Positions 33,131 through 41,007 of a stretch of 64,000 nucleotides of DNA are shown piece by piece (position 1 is the first letter of the stretch; every line of letters begins with the position of its first letter). The notes under the pieces were generated by a model. That model made no database searches, was not told the DNA's origin, and saw only the letters and a program-made list of their open reading frames with translations. The position numbers and the translations under genes were made by a program. The stretch is taken from positions 1 through 64,000 of the forward strand of contig VGLJ01000010.1 of NCBI GenBank assembly GCA_016866775.1, written 5' to 3'. This DNA is from Candidatus Rokuibacteriota bacterium (GTDB lineage Bacteria; Methylomirabilota; Methylomirabilia; Rokubacteriales; CSP1-6).

Positions 33131-34258
33131 ATGACACGCGCGTACAACGCCATCGATGCGGACGGCCACATCCTCGAGCCGCTCGACCTGTGGGACACGT
33201 ACATCGACCCCGAGTTTCGCGAGCGCCGGCCGCGGTTCGTCATCGACGACAACGGCAAGGAGCGCCTGAGCGTCGAAGGCAAGCTGCTCGGCAATCCGCG
33301 CGGGATCGGCAGCCTGGGTTCGGTCGGTGCCCGGCAGGGACTCGTCGACCCCGCCACCCGCAAATACGCGGACGGGCGCAAGGGCGGGTTCGACCCGCAC
33401 GCGCGCATCGTCGACATGGATGCCGACGGCATCGATGCCGCCTTCCTCTATCCCAGTCTCGGCCTCTTCGCCGGCGCCGTCGAGGATCCGGGCCTGGCCG
33501 CGACGATGTGCCGCGCCTACAACCGCTGGCTCGCGGATTACTGCAAGCCGTATCCCGAGCGCCTGTTCGGGGTCGCGATGCTGCCGATGCAGTCGGTCGA
33601 GCTCGCGATCGACGAGATGCGCTTCGCCCGCGAGAAGCTCGGGATGCGCGGCGGGTTCCTCCGGCCCAACCCGTATCACGGCAAGAAGATGATCAACGAC
33701 CCGATGTACGAGCCGTTCTGGTCGATGGCCGAGGCGCTCGACTTCTCGATCGGCTTCCACGAGGGCTCGACCACCGCGATGCCGACCGTCGGCGTCGACC
33801 GCTTCGAGGACGACCGCGCTGCGCGCCACATGATCTCGCACACGATGGAGATGATGCTGGTCGCGCTCAGCGTGATCTGGGGCGGTGTCGTCGACCGTCA
33901 TCCGCGGCTGCGCATCGCGTTTCTCGAGTCGGGCGGCGGCTGGATCGCGCCGTGGCTCGATCGCATGGACCGGCACTTCGACGACCAGGGCTTCAACCAC
34001 ACCGCGCCGAAGACGCGGCCGAGCGAGCTGTTCCAGCGCAATTGCTGGATCTCGTTCGAGCCGGTCGAGAGCAGCATCGCGGTGCTGGCCGACTACATCG
34101 GGCCGCACAAGATCATGTGGGCGACGGACTATCCGCACTCGGACGGCTTCTTCCCGGGCGCGCCGCAGATGCTCCGCGACCGGCTCGGGCCGCTGTCCCC
34201 CGAGGCGAAGCACCAGGTGCTGGCCGGCGGCGCGCTCGGGTTCTACGGCCTGAGCTGA
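33131..34258 (+). CDS. amidohydrolase-2 family protein
   Basis: This 375-residue TIM-barrel protein begins AYNAIDADGHILEPLDLWDT, where D-x-D-G-H replaces the H-x-H of classical members, as is common in the long decarboxylase-like branch. Further features are ARIVDMDADGIDAAFLYPS, FSIGFHEGSTT, RIAFLESGGGWIAPWLDRMD, a region with WISFEPVESS, and IMWATDYPHSDGFFPGAP with the active-site aspartate and histidine. GGAGGG lies just before the ATG. Proteins of this branch are frequent in soil bacteria that degrade aromatic acids; reaction unknown here. Confidence 0.9.
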   Translation: MTRAYNAIDADGHILEPLDLWDTYIDPEFRERRPRFVIDDNGKERLSVEGKLLGNPRGIGSLGSVGARQGLVDPATRKYADGRKGGFDPHARIVDMDADGIDAAFLYPSLGLFAGAVEDPGLAATMCRAYNRWLADYCKPYPERLFGVAMLPMQSVELAIDEMRFAREKLGMRGGFLRPNPYHGKKMINDPMYEPFWSMAEALDFSIGFHEGSTTAMPTVGVDRFEDDRAARHMISHTMEMMLVALSVIWGGVVDRHPRLRIAFLESGGGWIAPWLDRMDRHFDDQGFNHTAPKTRPSELFQRNCWISFEPVESSIAVLADYIGPHKIMWATDYPHSDGFFPGAPQMLRDRLGPLSPEAKHQVLAGGALGFYGLS

Positions 34259-34271
34259 ATCGCCGACGGCG

Positions 34272-34277
34272 TAAAAT
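34272..34277 (+). promoter_or_regulatory. putative -10 element of a leaderless transcript
   Basis: TAAAAT is six bases before the ATG at 34284 and no Shine-Dalgarno sequence is present, which fits a leaderless mRNA for the nucleotidyltransferase gene. Confidence 0.4.
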
Positions 34278-34283
34278 CTCGGC

Positions 34284-34693
34284 ATGACGAGCGGTGGCGT
34301 CGAGATCGAGCGGAGCCTCCGGGCGTTTTTCACGGCTCAGACCGGCGAGATCATTACCGCGTATCTGTTTGGCAGCGTGGCGCGCGGAACGTCGGGCCCC
34401 GGAGCGACGTGGACGTGGCGGTGCTCTACGCGGCTACGCCACCCGCCACGCTGGAGGGGTTGCCGCTCGGCCTCGCGGGCCGCATCGAGCATCTGGTGAA
34501 GCGCCCGGTACAGGTCATCGTGCTGAACACGGCGGCGGCGGACCTCGTCCATCGCGTCCTTCGCGATGGCATCCTGCTTCTCGATCGCGACCCGAGCGCC
34601 CGGATTCGCTTCGAGGTCCGGGCGCGGAACGAGTTCTTCGACCTCCAGCCCATTCTCGACCGCGATCGGCGCCGCCCCGTCCCGGCGCGGTGA
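34284..34693 (+). pseudogene. MntA-type nucleotidyltransferase antitoxin, frame-shifted
   Basis: The first frame encodes an N-terminal helix and the nucleotidyltransferase box TAYLFGSVARGTSGP. The second half of the box, SDVDVAVLYA, follows one base out of frame near 34400 and continues to a normal end (NEFFDLQPILDRD). MntA antitoxins polyAMPylate and neutralise the partner HEPN RNase HepT. The GSxARG...SDxD residues are all present if the frame is restored, so one base loss or a sequencing error is the only visible damage. The stop overlaps the GTG of the HepT remnant. Confidence 0.65.
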
Positions 34694-34872
34694 CCGACGC
34701 CGACCTCCTCGCGAAGAAGCTCGCCGCCATCGAGACCTGCGTGCAGGAGCTCCGCACGCTCGCGCGCCCGGCGGACATCGTCCGCGACATCCGGGAAGCT
34801 CGCTTCGTCCTCCATACACTTGCGCTGACGACAGCATCCGTGGCCGCAGAACGTTCCTGGTCGAGTCACTGA
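34690..34872 (+). pseudogene. HepT-type HEPN toxin, truncated
   Basis: The GTG at 34690, overlapping the MntA stop, starts MTDADLLAKKLAAIETCVQE, then DIVRDIREARFVLHTL, typical for the first two helices of HepT-like (DUF86) HEPN ribonucleases. After about 44 residues the sequence leaves the family and stops at 34872. The R-x4-6-H catalytic motif near the end of the normal 110-140-residue protein is missing, so toxicity is lost. The break coincides with the tail of the neighbouring ABC-binding-protein remnant. Confidence 0.65.
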
Positions 34873-35536
34873 ATGACTTCGTCGGCGCGTGTCACCACTG
34901 ACGGCGGGGGCGTGAGACCAAGCGCCTTGACGGTCTTCAAGTTGATGACGAACTCGACCTTCGTCGGCTGCTCGACGGGGAGGTCGGCAGGCTTGGCGCC
35001 TTTGAGTATCTTGTCGACATAGACTTGCGGCTTGCCGGGCCAGCTCACGGACGTTGGGGCCATAAGAGAGGAGACCGCCCACGTCGGCGTACTCCCTGGT
35101 GTCGTAGATCGCGGGCAGCCGGTGCTGACCTGGTCCGCCTCAAGCCGGACCTCATCCTCGGGGGAGGTACGCCGGGGGCCATCGCTCTAAAGCACGCGAC
35201 CACCACGATTCCCATTGTCGCGTTTGGCACGAGGAAGGTGTTCCCGGTGATATTTCCACCCGGGCGAGAGAGGCTGGCCACGAGCCCGGTCGAGCTTACC
35301 TTCCGCAAACCTGTATTCAATGATGATGTTCTGCCCCTCGACGTAACCGCGTTCGCGTAGTCCTTGCCGGAAGGCGCCGACTGTCTGTCGCGTCAGAGGA
35401 TGTTCAAGCGAATAGCTTCCCAGCCATCCGATCCGCGGACGTTCGTCGGCTGCCGCGCCCTGACGTCGAGCGGCGCCGCGAGGAGGGCGACGGCGGCTGC
35501 GAGCGCGACGCGGATGATCAGGTCGAGCGTCGCCAT
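34866..35536 (-). pseudogene. ABC transporter substrate-binding protein, rearranged
   Basis: Pieces of a tryptophan/ABC_sub_bind-type periplasmic binding protein are visible on the minus strand. In order they are a signal peptide from the ATG at 35536 (LDLIIRVALAAAVALLAAPL), FRQGLRERGYVEGQNIIIEY in another frame, SRPGGNITGNTFL, then [20 protein letters not shown], and finally [20 protein letters not shown] ending at 34866. Between the third and fourth pieces the expected segment is present but on the opposite strand: [20 protein letters not shown] and TTTIPIV lie on the plus strand at about 35124-35220. The gene therefore suffered frame shifts, a deletion and an internal inversion and spans about 670 bases instead of about 1000. 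Confidence 0.7.
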
Positions 35537-35584
35537 GGCGCGATCTTCCGCCACCACTCGGGCGTGTGCAACTCAGCTCGATGA

Positions 35585-35605
35585 TCGGGTAGTCTTCCGC
35601 TATCT
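35585..35605 (+). promoter_or_regulatory. shared upstream element (copy 2)
   Basis: TCGGGTAGTCTTCCGCTATC plus a following T lies 12 bases before the ATG at 35617. It matches the element at 31346 except for one substitution and one inserted base. Confidence 0.4.
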
Positions 35606-35616
35606 GGGAGGATCAC

Positions 35617-36762
35617 ATGACTGACCGGCTCATCTCCTGCGACGACCACATGGACCTCAGCCAGCTGCCCGCGGATCTGTGGACGTCGCGGCTGCCGGCT
35701 TCGCTGCTCGACCGCGCGCCGCACGTCGAGGAGCGGGACGGACAGGCGATGTGGATATGCGATGGCAAGGTCTGGGGCCGCTGGGACGGCAAGCCGCCCG
35801 CGACGGGTTCGGCGCGTCCGGTCAAGGCGCTCTACAACGCCTTCGACCGTGCCGCGATCCACGACCAGAGCGCGCGCCGCCCTGCCGTCCCGGAGCTGCG
35901 TCTCGCCGACATGGACCGCGACGGCGTCGAGGCCCAGGTGATCTTCGGACCGATCTTCCAGATCTCGACCGACGATCCCGTCCTGCGCTCCGCCTGCTAT
36001 CGCGTCTACAACGACTGGCTGCTCGATTTCTGCAAGGCGGCGCCGGACCGGCTCATCGGCTTGCCGATGCTGCCGGAGACGCCCGAGGCCGCGCTCGCCG
36101 AGCTCGAACGCGTCATCGCGAAAGGCGGCGTGCGCCAGGTCAATCTGATGATCGCCAACGTCAACCCCAAGCTCGACGATCCGGCGTGGGAGCCGCTCTG
36201 GCAAACGCTCGAGGCGAGCGGCGTCGTTCTCTCGTGGCACATCACGGTGTTCGTCGCCAAGCCGACCGACCGGTTCGCGGGCAAGGCGGCGAGCGTCTTC
36301 GAGAACACGAAGGGCTTCCTCGCGAATTTCCTCGAGCCGTTCGTCGACCTGTTCGCGTGGGGCATTCTCGAACGGCATCCGAAGCTGCGCATGGTGATGG
36401 CCGAGGCGGGCACGGGATGGCTCCCGTGGCTCGTGCAAGAGCTCGATTACCGTCACTGGCGGCTGTGGGAAGCGAAAGAATTCTGGGCCGACAAGGGTGG
36501 CGCGGCGCTCGTCACGAAGCCGAGCGATCTCTTCAAGCGACAGATCTACGCGACATTCCAGGACGACCACGTCGCGATGGCGCTCGTCCCGTTCTTCGGC
36601 GATCGGAATCTTCTCTGGGCCTCGGACTATCCGCACCCGGACAGCGTCTGGCCCAACTCTCGAGCGGCGATCGAGCGGCAGATGCGTCACCTGTCGCCGG
36701 AGATGCGCCGCAAGCTGACGCGCGACAACGCCGCGGCGCTCTACGGGCTGGAACAATCGTAG
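35617..36762 (+). CDS. amidohydrolase-2 family protein
   Basis: This 381-residue protein opens DRLISCDDHMDLSQLPADLW, the D-D-H variant of the metal motif. It has RLADMDRDGVEAQVIFGP, YNDWLLDFCKAAPDRLIGLP, VVLSWHITVFVAKP with an active-site histidine, RMVMAEAGTGWLPWLVQELD, and NLLWASDYPHPDSVWPNS with the catalytic aspartate. The TGGGAGGATC ribosome-binding site is well placed. A NIPSNAP-like gene follows ten bases after the stop, so the two probably form one transcript. Confidence 0.9.
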   Translation: MTDRLISCDDHMDLSQLPADLWTSRLPASLLDRAPHVEERDGQAMWICDGKVWGRWDGKPPATGSARPVKALYNAFDRAAIHDQSARRPAVPELRLADMDRDGVEAQVIFGPIFQISTDDPVLRSACYRVYNDWLLDFCKAAPDRLIGLPMLPETPEAALAELERVIAKGGVRQVNLMIANVNPKLDDPAWEPLWQTLEASGVVLSWHITVFVAKPTDRFAGKAASVFENTKGFLANFLEPFVDLFAWGILERHPKLRMVMAEAGTGWLPWLVQELDYRHWRLWEAKEFWADKGGAALVTKPSDLFKRQIYATFQDDHVAMALVPFFGDRNLLWASDYPHPDSVWPNSRAAIERQMRHLSPEMRRKLTRDNAAALYGLEQS

Positions 36763-36772
36763 GAGGATCAGG

Positions 36773-37099
36773 ATGACGGTCTACGAGTTGCGAACGTACA
36801 CGCTCCACGTCGGCAAGATGGGCGAGGCGGTCAAGCTGTACAGCGAGTTCGGCTACCCGGCGCTCCAGAAGGGCGGCCAGGACAAGAAGTTGATCGGCTA
36901 CTTTCAGTCGGACACGGGCACGATCAACCAGCTGGTCCACCTGTGGAAGTTCGACGACGATGCCGACCGCAGGGCGCACTGGGCCGCGGTATTCGCCAAC
37001 AAGGACTTCATCGAAGGCTTCGCCGTGAAGTTCCGTCCCCTGCTCGCGTCGCAGGAGGTCAAGCTGCTGACAGCGGCCCCGTGGGGACCGCATCCTTGA
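36773..37099 (+). CDS. NIPSNAP family protein
   Basis: This 108-residue protein starts MTVYELRTYTLHVGKMGEAV. It contains GYFQSDTGTINQLVHLWKFD and DFIEGFAVKFRPLLASQEVK, the usual signature of NIPSNAP proteins, which form a dimeric alpha/beta-barrel ferredoxin-like fold. Bacterial members often sit next to degradation genes, but their role is not established. A TAGGAGGATCAGG site precedes the ATG. It follows the amidohydrolase in the same operon. Confidence 0.92.
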   Translation: MTVYELRTYTLHVGKMGEAVKLYSEFGYPALQKGGQDKKLIGYFQSDTGTINQLVHLWKFDDDADRRAHWAAVFANKDFIEGFAVKFRPLLASQEVKLLTAAPWGPHP

Positions 37100-37112
37100 G
37101 ACAGCACCGATC

Positions 37113-37151
37113 CGGGTCGTCGTCTTCGGCGGCGGTGCCGTCGGCGGGCGC
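37113..37151 (+). repeat. second copy of the ketopantoate-reductase start
   Basis: These 39 bases are almost identical to 32332-32370 and encode RVVVFGGGAVGG. The family sequence ends right after, so this is a tiny remnant of a PanE/ApbA-like gene downstream of the NIPSNAP gene. Confidence 0.6.
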
Positions 37152-37166
37152 CGAGGTCACCCGGGC

Positions 37167-38522
37167 TTAGGTCCGCTCCAGGATCGGCAGGATCGCCGCC
37201 GCCGCCGCGAACAACGCCGCGTCCTCGTTCATGAAGCCGATCACCTGCAGGCCGAGCGGCAGTCCTTCTGCTTGCAGCACGGGCAGCGACATCGACGGCG
37301 TCCCGAGGAGCGACCCGGGAACGGCGAAGATCGGATCGCCGGTCGATCCGAGGCCGACCGGCGCGGCTCCCGTCGCCGGCAGGGTGATGCACGCGTCATA
37401 GCGGTCGTGCAGCGCGGCGTGCACCGCGCGAACGCGCTGGCGCTCGGCGAGCCGCGCCTGGTACTGCTCCTGCGTCATGGACTCGGCCTTGGCGAGACGG
37501 TCCTGCGCGGAGCGACTCAGGGCCGACCGGTCCATGTCGCGCGCGTACGTGTTCAGCGGCCAGCGCCCTTCCCAGGCGTTGATGTCCATCGACAGCGACC
37601 ACGCGTTGGCGATCGCGCCTTCCACGGCCTCGATCGCCGGGTCGCTGGTACGATCGGCGATCTCGACGCCGGCGGCGGCGAGCGTGCGGCGCGCCCGCCG
37701 CAACGCCTGCTTCGCCTCCTCCGTGGCCTTCTGCCAGCCCGCGGTTTCGAGGAGCGCGATCCGCCGCGGCATCCGGGCCGGCGGTAGCTCGATGGGTCCC
37801 GAGACGCCCGGGAAGCCGGGATCGCCGCCGGCGCGAGCCGAGATCGCGCGCGCGACGGTCCACGTCTCGGCGAGGCTCGCCGCGAGCACGCCGGTGCAGC
37901 TCTGACTGAACTCGTCGAAGCTGCCGCCACGGTTGATGCCGCCGACGCTCGGCTTGTAGCCGATGCAGCCACAGAAGCTCGACGGCCGCACGATCGAGCC
38001 GATCACCTGCGTGCCGAGCGCCGCCGGCACCATGCCCGATGCGACCGCCGCGGCCGAACCGCTGCTCGATCCGCCCGGCGTGCGCTCGAGGTCCCAGGGG
38101 TTGCGCGTGCCGCGCGGATGGGTGGCGGCGAACTCCGTCGTCACGGTCTTGCCGAGAATCACCGCGCCGGCCTCGCGGAGCGCGGCGATCGCCGCGGCGT
38201 CGCGCCGGCCGCGCCAGCCGACGAACAGCGGCGAGCCCTGCTCGGTGACCATGTCGGCCGTTTCCATGATGTCCTTGATGCCGACCGGCATGCCGTCGAT
38301 CAGCGACAGCGTGGTGCGCGACTTCCACCGTGCGGTGGCGGCATCCGCCGCGGCGCGGGCCGCCGGCAGATTGGTCGCGACGAAGGCGCCCACCTGCGCA
38401 TCGAGCTTTTCGATCGTTGCGATGCACCGTTCGAGGAAGGCGCGCGGCGTGTCGGTGCCATCCCTGAACGCCTGTGCAGGGGCGAAATAGGAGCGCGCTT
38501 GGGGCTTGCCGATTTCAGACAT
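37167..38522 (-). CDS. amidase signature family enzyme
   Basis: This 451-residue protein belongs to the amidase-signature family (amidases, GatA-like). The Ser-cisSer-Lys triad can be placed: lysine in DGMPVGIKDIMETAD, the cis-serine and nucleophile region in RTPGGSSSGSAAAVASGMVP. FCGCIGYKPSVGGINRGG and GLPLGLQVIGFMNEDAALF complete the core. It is shorter than GatA and has no GatB or GatC neighbour, so a catabolic amide hydrolase is more likely. The ATG at 38522 overlaps the end of the upstream EthD-like gene by eight bases, which indicates coupling. Confidence 0.92.
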   Translation of the reverse strand: MSEIGKPQARSYFAPAQAFRDGTDTPRAFLERCIATIEKLDAQVGAFVATNLPAARAAADAATARWKSRTTLSLIDGMPVGIKDIMETADMVTEQGSPLFVGWRGRRDAAAIAALREAGAVILGKTVTTEFAATHPRGTRNPWDLERTPGGSSSGSAAAVASGMVPAALGTQVIGSIVRPSSFCGCIGYKPSVGGINRGGSFDEFSQSCTGVLAASLAETWTVARAISARAGGDPGFPGVSGPIELPPARMPRRIALLETAGWQKATEEAKQALRRARRTLAAAGVEIADRTSDPAIEAVEGAIANAWSLSMDINAWEGRWPLNTYARDMDRSALSRSAQDRLAKAESMTQEQYQARLAERQRVRAVHAALHDRYDACITLPATGAAPVGLGSTGDPIFAVPGSLLGTPSMSLPVLQAEGLPLGLQVIGFMNEDAALFAAAAAILPILERT

Positions 38523-39021
38523 GGGTGCCTCCTCCCGTGTTCGGACGATAGACGGCGACGTCGTGAGACGCGAGCGCGTCGGCGGTCGCCGTGTCGACAA
38601 CCGCGATGCCGCGATATGGGGTCGAGCGGTCGAGACCGACCGCCGTGAGCCAGGTCAGCGCGAGGCGCGGGAATTCGGTCGGGCGATCGCGGTCCGCCAC
38701 GATCAGGACCGCGCCCTCGGGCACGTCGGGCGCGACGTCGAGACCCGAGAACAGGTTCCGATGGTAGCGGCGCGTGTCGATCAGCGGCTGCCACTCGCCC
38801 ATGCCGCGGATGCTGCGGTAATACGGATCGTCGAACACCGCGGCCGACGCGACGCTGTACATCGCGAGTGACGGCGGATGCCCCGGCGTGGCGGTCGTGA
38901 ACCGCTGCGCCGACGTGATGCCCGGCACCGTCACCATGATCCTGAGGTGATCGGCGTACCAGACGGCCCACGCGTTCTCGCGGCTCGGATCGGTCAGGCC
39001 GCTCTGGCTCATGAAGACCAT
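38515..39021 (-). CDS. EthD/DUF4286-like ferredoxin-fold protein
   Basis: This 168-residue protein begins MVFMSQSGLTDPSRENAWAV. It contains YADHLRIMVTVPGITSAQRF and YYRSIRGMGEWQPLID, which resemble dimeric alpha+beta barrel (EthD/DUF4286) proteins often found beside small-molecule degradation enzymes. A second ATG four codons in is possible. It is transcribed with the amidase and divergently from the aldolase gene, which starts only 20 bases away. The ligand is unknown. Confidence 0.75.
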   Translation of the reverse strand: MVFMSQSGLTDPSRENAWAVWYADHLRIMVTVPGITSAQRFTTATPGHPPSLAMYSVASAAVFDDPYYRSIRGMGEWQPLIDTRRYHRNLFSGLDVAPDVPEGAVLIVADRDRPTEFPRLALTWLTAVGLDRSTPYRGIAVVDTATADALASHDVAVYRPNTGGGTHV

Positions 39022-39041
39022 CGGGATTATCGTAACGAGCC

Positions 39042-39812
39042 GTGCGGACGAATACGACGAAGGCGAAGCTGGCCGGGGGCAAGGTGGTGTTCGGCGCGAT
39101 CATCAGCCGCCATGCGCCGGATCTCGTCGAGCTGTTCGGAGCGATCGGGTACGACTTCGTCATGATCGATTGCGAGCACGGGCCGATGAGCCTCGACGAG
39201 GTCGAGCACATGGTCCGGGCGGCCGAGGTGTTCGGCATCACGCCGATCACTCGCATTCCCGACCACGAGGATTCGACGATCCTCCGGTTTCTCGATCGCG
39301 GCGTGCAGGGGATCATCGTGCCGCACGTCAACACCGCTCGGGTGGCCGAGGGCGTGGCCAGGGCCGCCCGATATCATCCCCACGGCCATCGTGGAATGGC
39401 GGCCGGGGGCCGCGCGCACGACTACGGTGTCGGAACGACGCGAGACGAATCCACGCGATGGGTGAACTCGCAGCTGCTCGTCATTCCCATGGTCGAAGAG
39501 ACCGAGGCCGTCGACAATCTGGACGCGATCCTGAAAGTGTCCGGGGTCGACGTGCTGCACGTCGCATCCAGCGACCTCGGGCAGAGCATGGGGAATCCCG
39601 CCGCGCACGAAGTCAGGCAAGTCATGCGCGAGGTCATTCCGAGAATCAGGGCAGGCGGCAAGCTCGTGGGGGTCGGCGGCAATGCCCCGAGCGACGCTGC
39701 GGGCATCGCGGAGTTCATCAAGCTCGGAGCGAATTTCGTGACGATCTCGTCGCTGGGGCTCCTTCGCCTCGGCGCCGAGGATTTTCGCAAGCGCGTCCAG
39801 GCGGCGCTGTAA
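39042..39812 (+). CDS. HpcH/HpaI-type class II aldolase
   Basis: This 256-residue TIM-barrel aldolase has FVMIDCEHGPMSLDEVEHMV with a metal-site glutamate, a catalytic histidine nearby, GVQGIIVPHVNTARVAEGVA, and a metal-binding pair in VIPMVEETEAV and LHVASSDLGQSMG. Family members split 4-hydroxy-2-oxo acids into pyruvate and an aldehyde, a typical last step in aromatic ring degradation. It starts with GTG at 39042. It shares a very short divergent promoter region with the EthD-like/amidase operon and is convergent with the enolase-superfamily gene. Confidence 0.9.
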   Translation: MRTNTTKAKLAGGKVVFGAIISRHAPDLVELFGAIGYDFVMIDCEHGPMSLDEVEHMVRAAEVFGITPITRIPDHEDSTILRFLDRGVQGIIVPHVNTARVAEGVARAARYHPHGHRGMAAGGRAHDYGVGTTRDESTRWVNSQLLVIPMVEETEAVDNLDAILKVSGVDVLHVASSDLGQSMGNPAAHEVRQVMREVIPRIRAGGKLVGVGGNAPSDAAGIAEFIKLGANFVTISSLGLLRLGAEDFRKRVQAAL

Positions 39813-39845
39813 GCGCCGCCCTCGACGACACGGCGACTCTGTCCT

Positions 39846-40997
39846 TCAGGCGGCATAGCGCTTGGCGTAGTCCCAGTTGATCTCCACCCCGAAGCCTGGC
39901 TTGTCGTTGAGGTGCACGAAGCTGTCGCGGGTCTCGGCGCCTCCGACGAGCAGGTGGTGCGACAGAGGATTCCGCGCGGTATCGCCGTGCGATTCCACGC
40001 CGAAGCCACAGCGCGGCAGGGCCGCGACGAGATGCGCGTGCAGCTCGGGCGCGGTGTGCGGCGCGATCATGACCGCGTGCTGCTCGGCCAGCGCCGCCAC
40101 GCGCAGCCCCTCGGTGAACCCCGCGGCACGCGTGCTGTCGAACTGCACGTAACGGATCGCGCCGCTGGCAATGAAGTCGCGCACCGTGAAGCGCGTCAGC
40201 TCGCGCTCGCCGTGCGCGAGCGGAATCGACGTGGCGGCCGCGAGCCGCACGAAGTCCGCCGGCTGCAGATACCAGTGCAGCGGTTCTTCGAGCCAGTAGA
40301 TGTCGAGGGGCTCGACGCGGCGGGCGAACTCGATGCCGCCGTCGACGTCGTAGGGCGCGTTCATGTCGAGCATCAGGGAGACGTCCTTGCCGATAGCCTC
40401 GCGCACGGTCCGCACTCGCTTCGCCTCATCCGCCGGGCTTCCGGCCCCGGTCTTGAGCTTGACGGCGCGATAGCCCGCCCTCACGAAGCCGGCGAGCTCT
40501 TCGGCATAGACCGTGTCCGGCGCCCCGGGACGGTAGTAGCCCCCTGTCGCGTAGGTCGGAATCGGGCGCTTGTCGCCTCCCAGCAGCCGCCACACCGGCA
40601 GGCCAGCGTGCTTTCCCTTGATGTCCCAGAGCGCGATGTCGATGCCCCCGATGGCGGCCATGATCTGCGGCCGCTCGCCGCGGGGAAGCGGCGGCGGCAA
40701 ACCGTCGGCTCCGGCGATGCCTCCGGGGCGCGGGCACGTGAGGGAAAAGAGCCGGTCCCACACCGCGACGTGGGCGAGCGCGTCCATGCCGCGGATGATT
40801 TCTCCGAACCGTTCGACCCAGGCGCAGATCGCCTTCATCGGCGAGCCGTGGATCTGCCCGTAGCCGGTGAGGCCGTCGTCGGTACGCACCTCCACCACGA
40901 TGACGCTCGATGCTTTCAGCTCCTCGTGCGCCGTCCACAGCACGTCGTTCAACGGCACCGAGATCGGATGAGGCTCGACGCTGGCGATTCGGGTCAC
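39846..40997 (-). CDS. mandelate racemase/muconate lactonizing enzyme family protein
   Basis: This 383-residue enolase-superfamily enzyme has the capping domain (EPHPISVPLNDVLWTAHEEL, SSVIVVEVRTDDGLTGYGQI) and barrel. The metal ligands are in LMLDMNAPYD, YWLEEPLHWY and IPLAHGERELTR. YRAVKLKTGAG carries the K-x-K-like catalytic base, and IAPHTAPELHAHL a general acid/base histidine. Members racemise, epimerise or dehydrate acid sugars and aromatic hydroxyacids; the exact reaction is not evident. It starts with GTG at 40997 and lies ten bases after the alpha/beta hydrolase gene, so the two are co-transcribed. Confidence 0.9.
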   Translation of the reverse strand: MTRIASVEPHPISVPLNDVLWTAHEELKASSVIVVEVRTDDGLTGYGQIHGSPMKAICAWVERFGEIIRGMDALAHVAVWDRLFSLTCPRPGGIAGADGLPPPLPRGERPQIMAAIGGIDIALWDIKGKHAGLPVWRLLGGDKRPIPTYATGGYYRPGAPDTVYAEELAGFVRAGYRAVKLKTGAGSPADEAKRVRTVREAIGKDVSLMLDMNAPYDVDGGIEFARRVEPLDIYWLEEPLHWYLQPADFVRLAAATSIPLAHGERELTRFTVRDFIASGAIRYVQFDSTRAAGFTEGLRVAALAEQHAVMIAPHTAPELHAHLVAALPRCGFGVESHGDTARNPLSHHLLVGGAETRDSFVHLNDKPGFGVEINWDYAKRYAA

Positions 40998-41007
40998 GTG
41001 CGCGGCG

